The translations under genes and the position numbers were made by a program. Positions 63,926 to 64,000 of a stretch of 64,000 nt of DNA are shown here, in pieces. This DNA comes from Liolophura sinensis (taxonomy: Eukaryota > Mollusca > Polyplacophora > Chitonida > Chitonidae). The stretch spans positions 34,827,608 to 34,891,607 of the forward strand of contig NC_088300.1 of NCBI RefSeq assembly GCF_032854445.1, read 5' to 3'. The notes under the pieces are model-generated. The model saw only the letters and a list, made by a program, of their open reading frames with translations, did not search any database and had not been told where the DNA came from. How positions within the stretch are numbered: position 1 is the stretch's first letter; every line of letters starts with the position of its first letter.

Positions 63926-64000
63926 AGCAGTGTTAACGACTGAACGCGATAGCTATATTAACGACTGAACATGGTGACTGTTTTAACGACTGAACATGGT
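63926..64000. repeat. 25-bp minisatellite running off the right edge
   Basis: TTAACGACTGAACATGGTGA and variants occur at least three times up to the last base, so the array continues beyond the window. Confidence 0.85.

Larger units (their letters stand above)
44130..64000. other. upstream flank without a recognisable gene
   Basis: AT-rich sequence holding the SINEs, microsatellites, minisatellites and gap listed separately. Long intervals such as 44130-46200, 48730-50400, 50820-52050, 54900-56880 and 57500-62240 contain only short random-looking open frames; I see no exon chain, RNA gene or coding homology in them. It could be intergenic, or could hide non-coding 5' exons of the minus-strand gene. 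Confidence 0.5.

Overview
The window is eukaryotic, AT-rich, gene-poor and repeat-rich. It holds the 5' part of one recognisable gene, on the minus strand. A 239-bp internal exon at 19953-20191 encodes the complete basic helix-loop-helix (bHLH) of a bHLH-PAS transcription factor of the trachealess / NPAS1 / NPAS3 class. About 23.4 kb upstream, inside a CpG-rich stretch (about 43.0-44.1 kb), two small candidate exons (43634-43687 and 43853-43878) splice in phase into the bHLH exon and give a short N-terminus with its own start codon. No PAS-domain exon was recognised, so the rest of the gene presumably lies beyond the left edge. Nearly all other open reading frames are short, unrelated to anything I recognise, and look like noise or repeat artefacts.

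The many tRNA-derived SINEs, with a GGGGCCTCCGTGGCTCAG-type head and an AAATAAAT tail, resemble elements I associate with marine molluscs. A mollusc or other lophotrochozoan is my best guess, from memory and not verified.

Layout, left to right. From 1 to 19.95 kb is intron 3' of the bHLH exon. It contains a 42-bp tandem array (1.75-2.9 kb), a 65-bp array (9.8-10.07 kb), a 97-bp satellite with a 776-bp higher-order period (10.66-12.48 kb), a foldback element (13.86-14.38 kb) and several SINE pieces. From 20.2 to 43.6 kb is the large intron between the N-terminal and bHLH exons. It has GC-richer, low-repeat blocks that could be conserved regulatory elements (notably 25.6-26.8, 29.0-30.1, 33.4-33.9 and 34.8-35.2 kb), a perfect-looking 915-bp tandem duplication (23.1-24.95 kb), a decayed minisatellite carrying two SINEs (35.35-36.7 kb), a second SINE family (39.2-39.5 kb), one full-length SINE with a perfect target-site duplication (40.4 kb) and a 41-bp array (40.9-42.17 kb). 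From 44.1 to 64 kb is the upstream flank: SINEs, microsatellites, a foldback element apparently inserted in an old SINE (46.2-46.57 kb), minisatellites and a 200-N assembly gap (52050-52249). No gene was recognised there.

I found no CRISPR array, operon, rRNA, true tRNA gene, viral gene or other multi-gene system. The points most worth checking are the reconstructed 5' gene structure, the nested higher-order tandem repeats, the foldback elements and the shared tail of the two SINE families.
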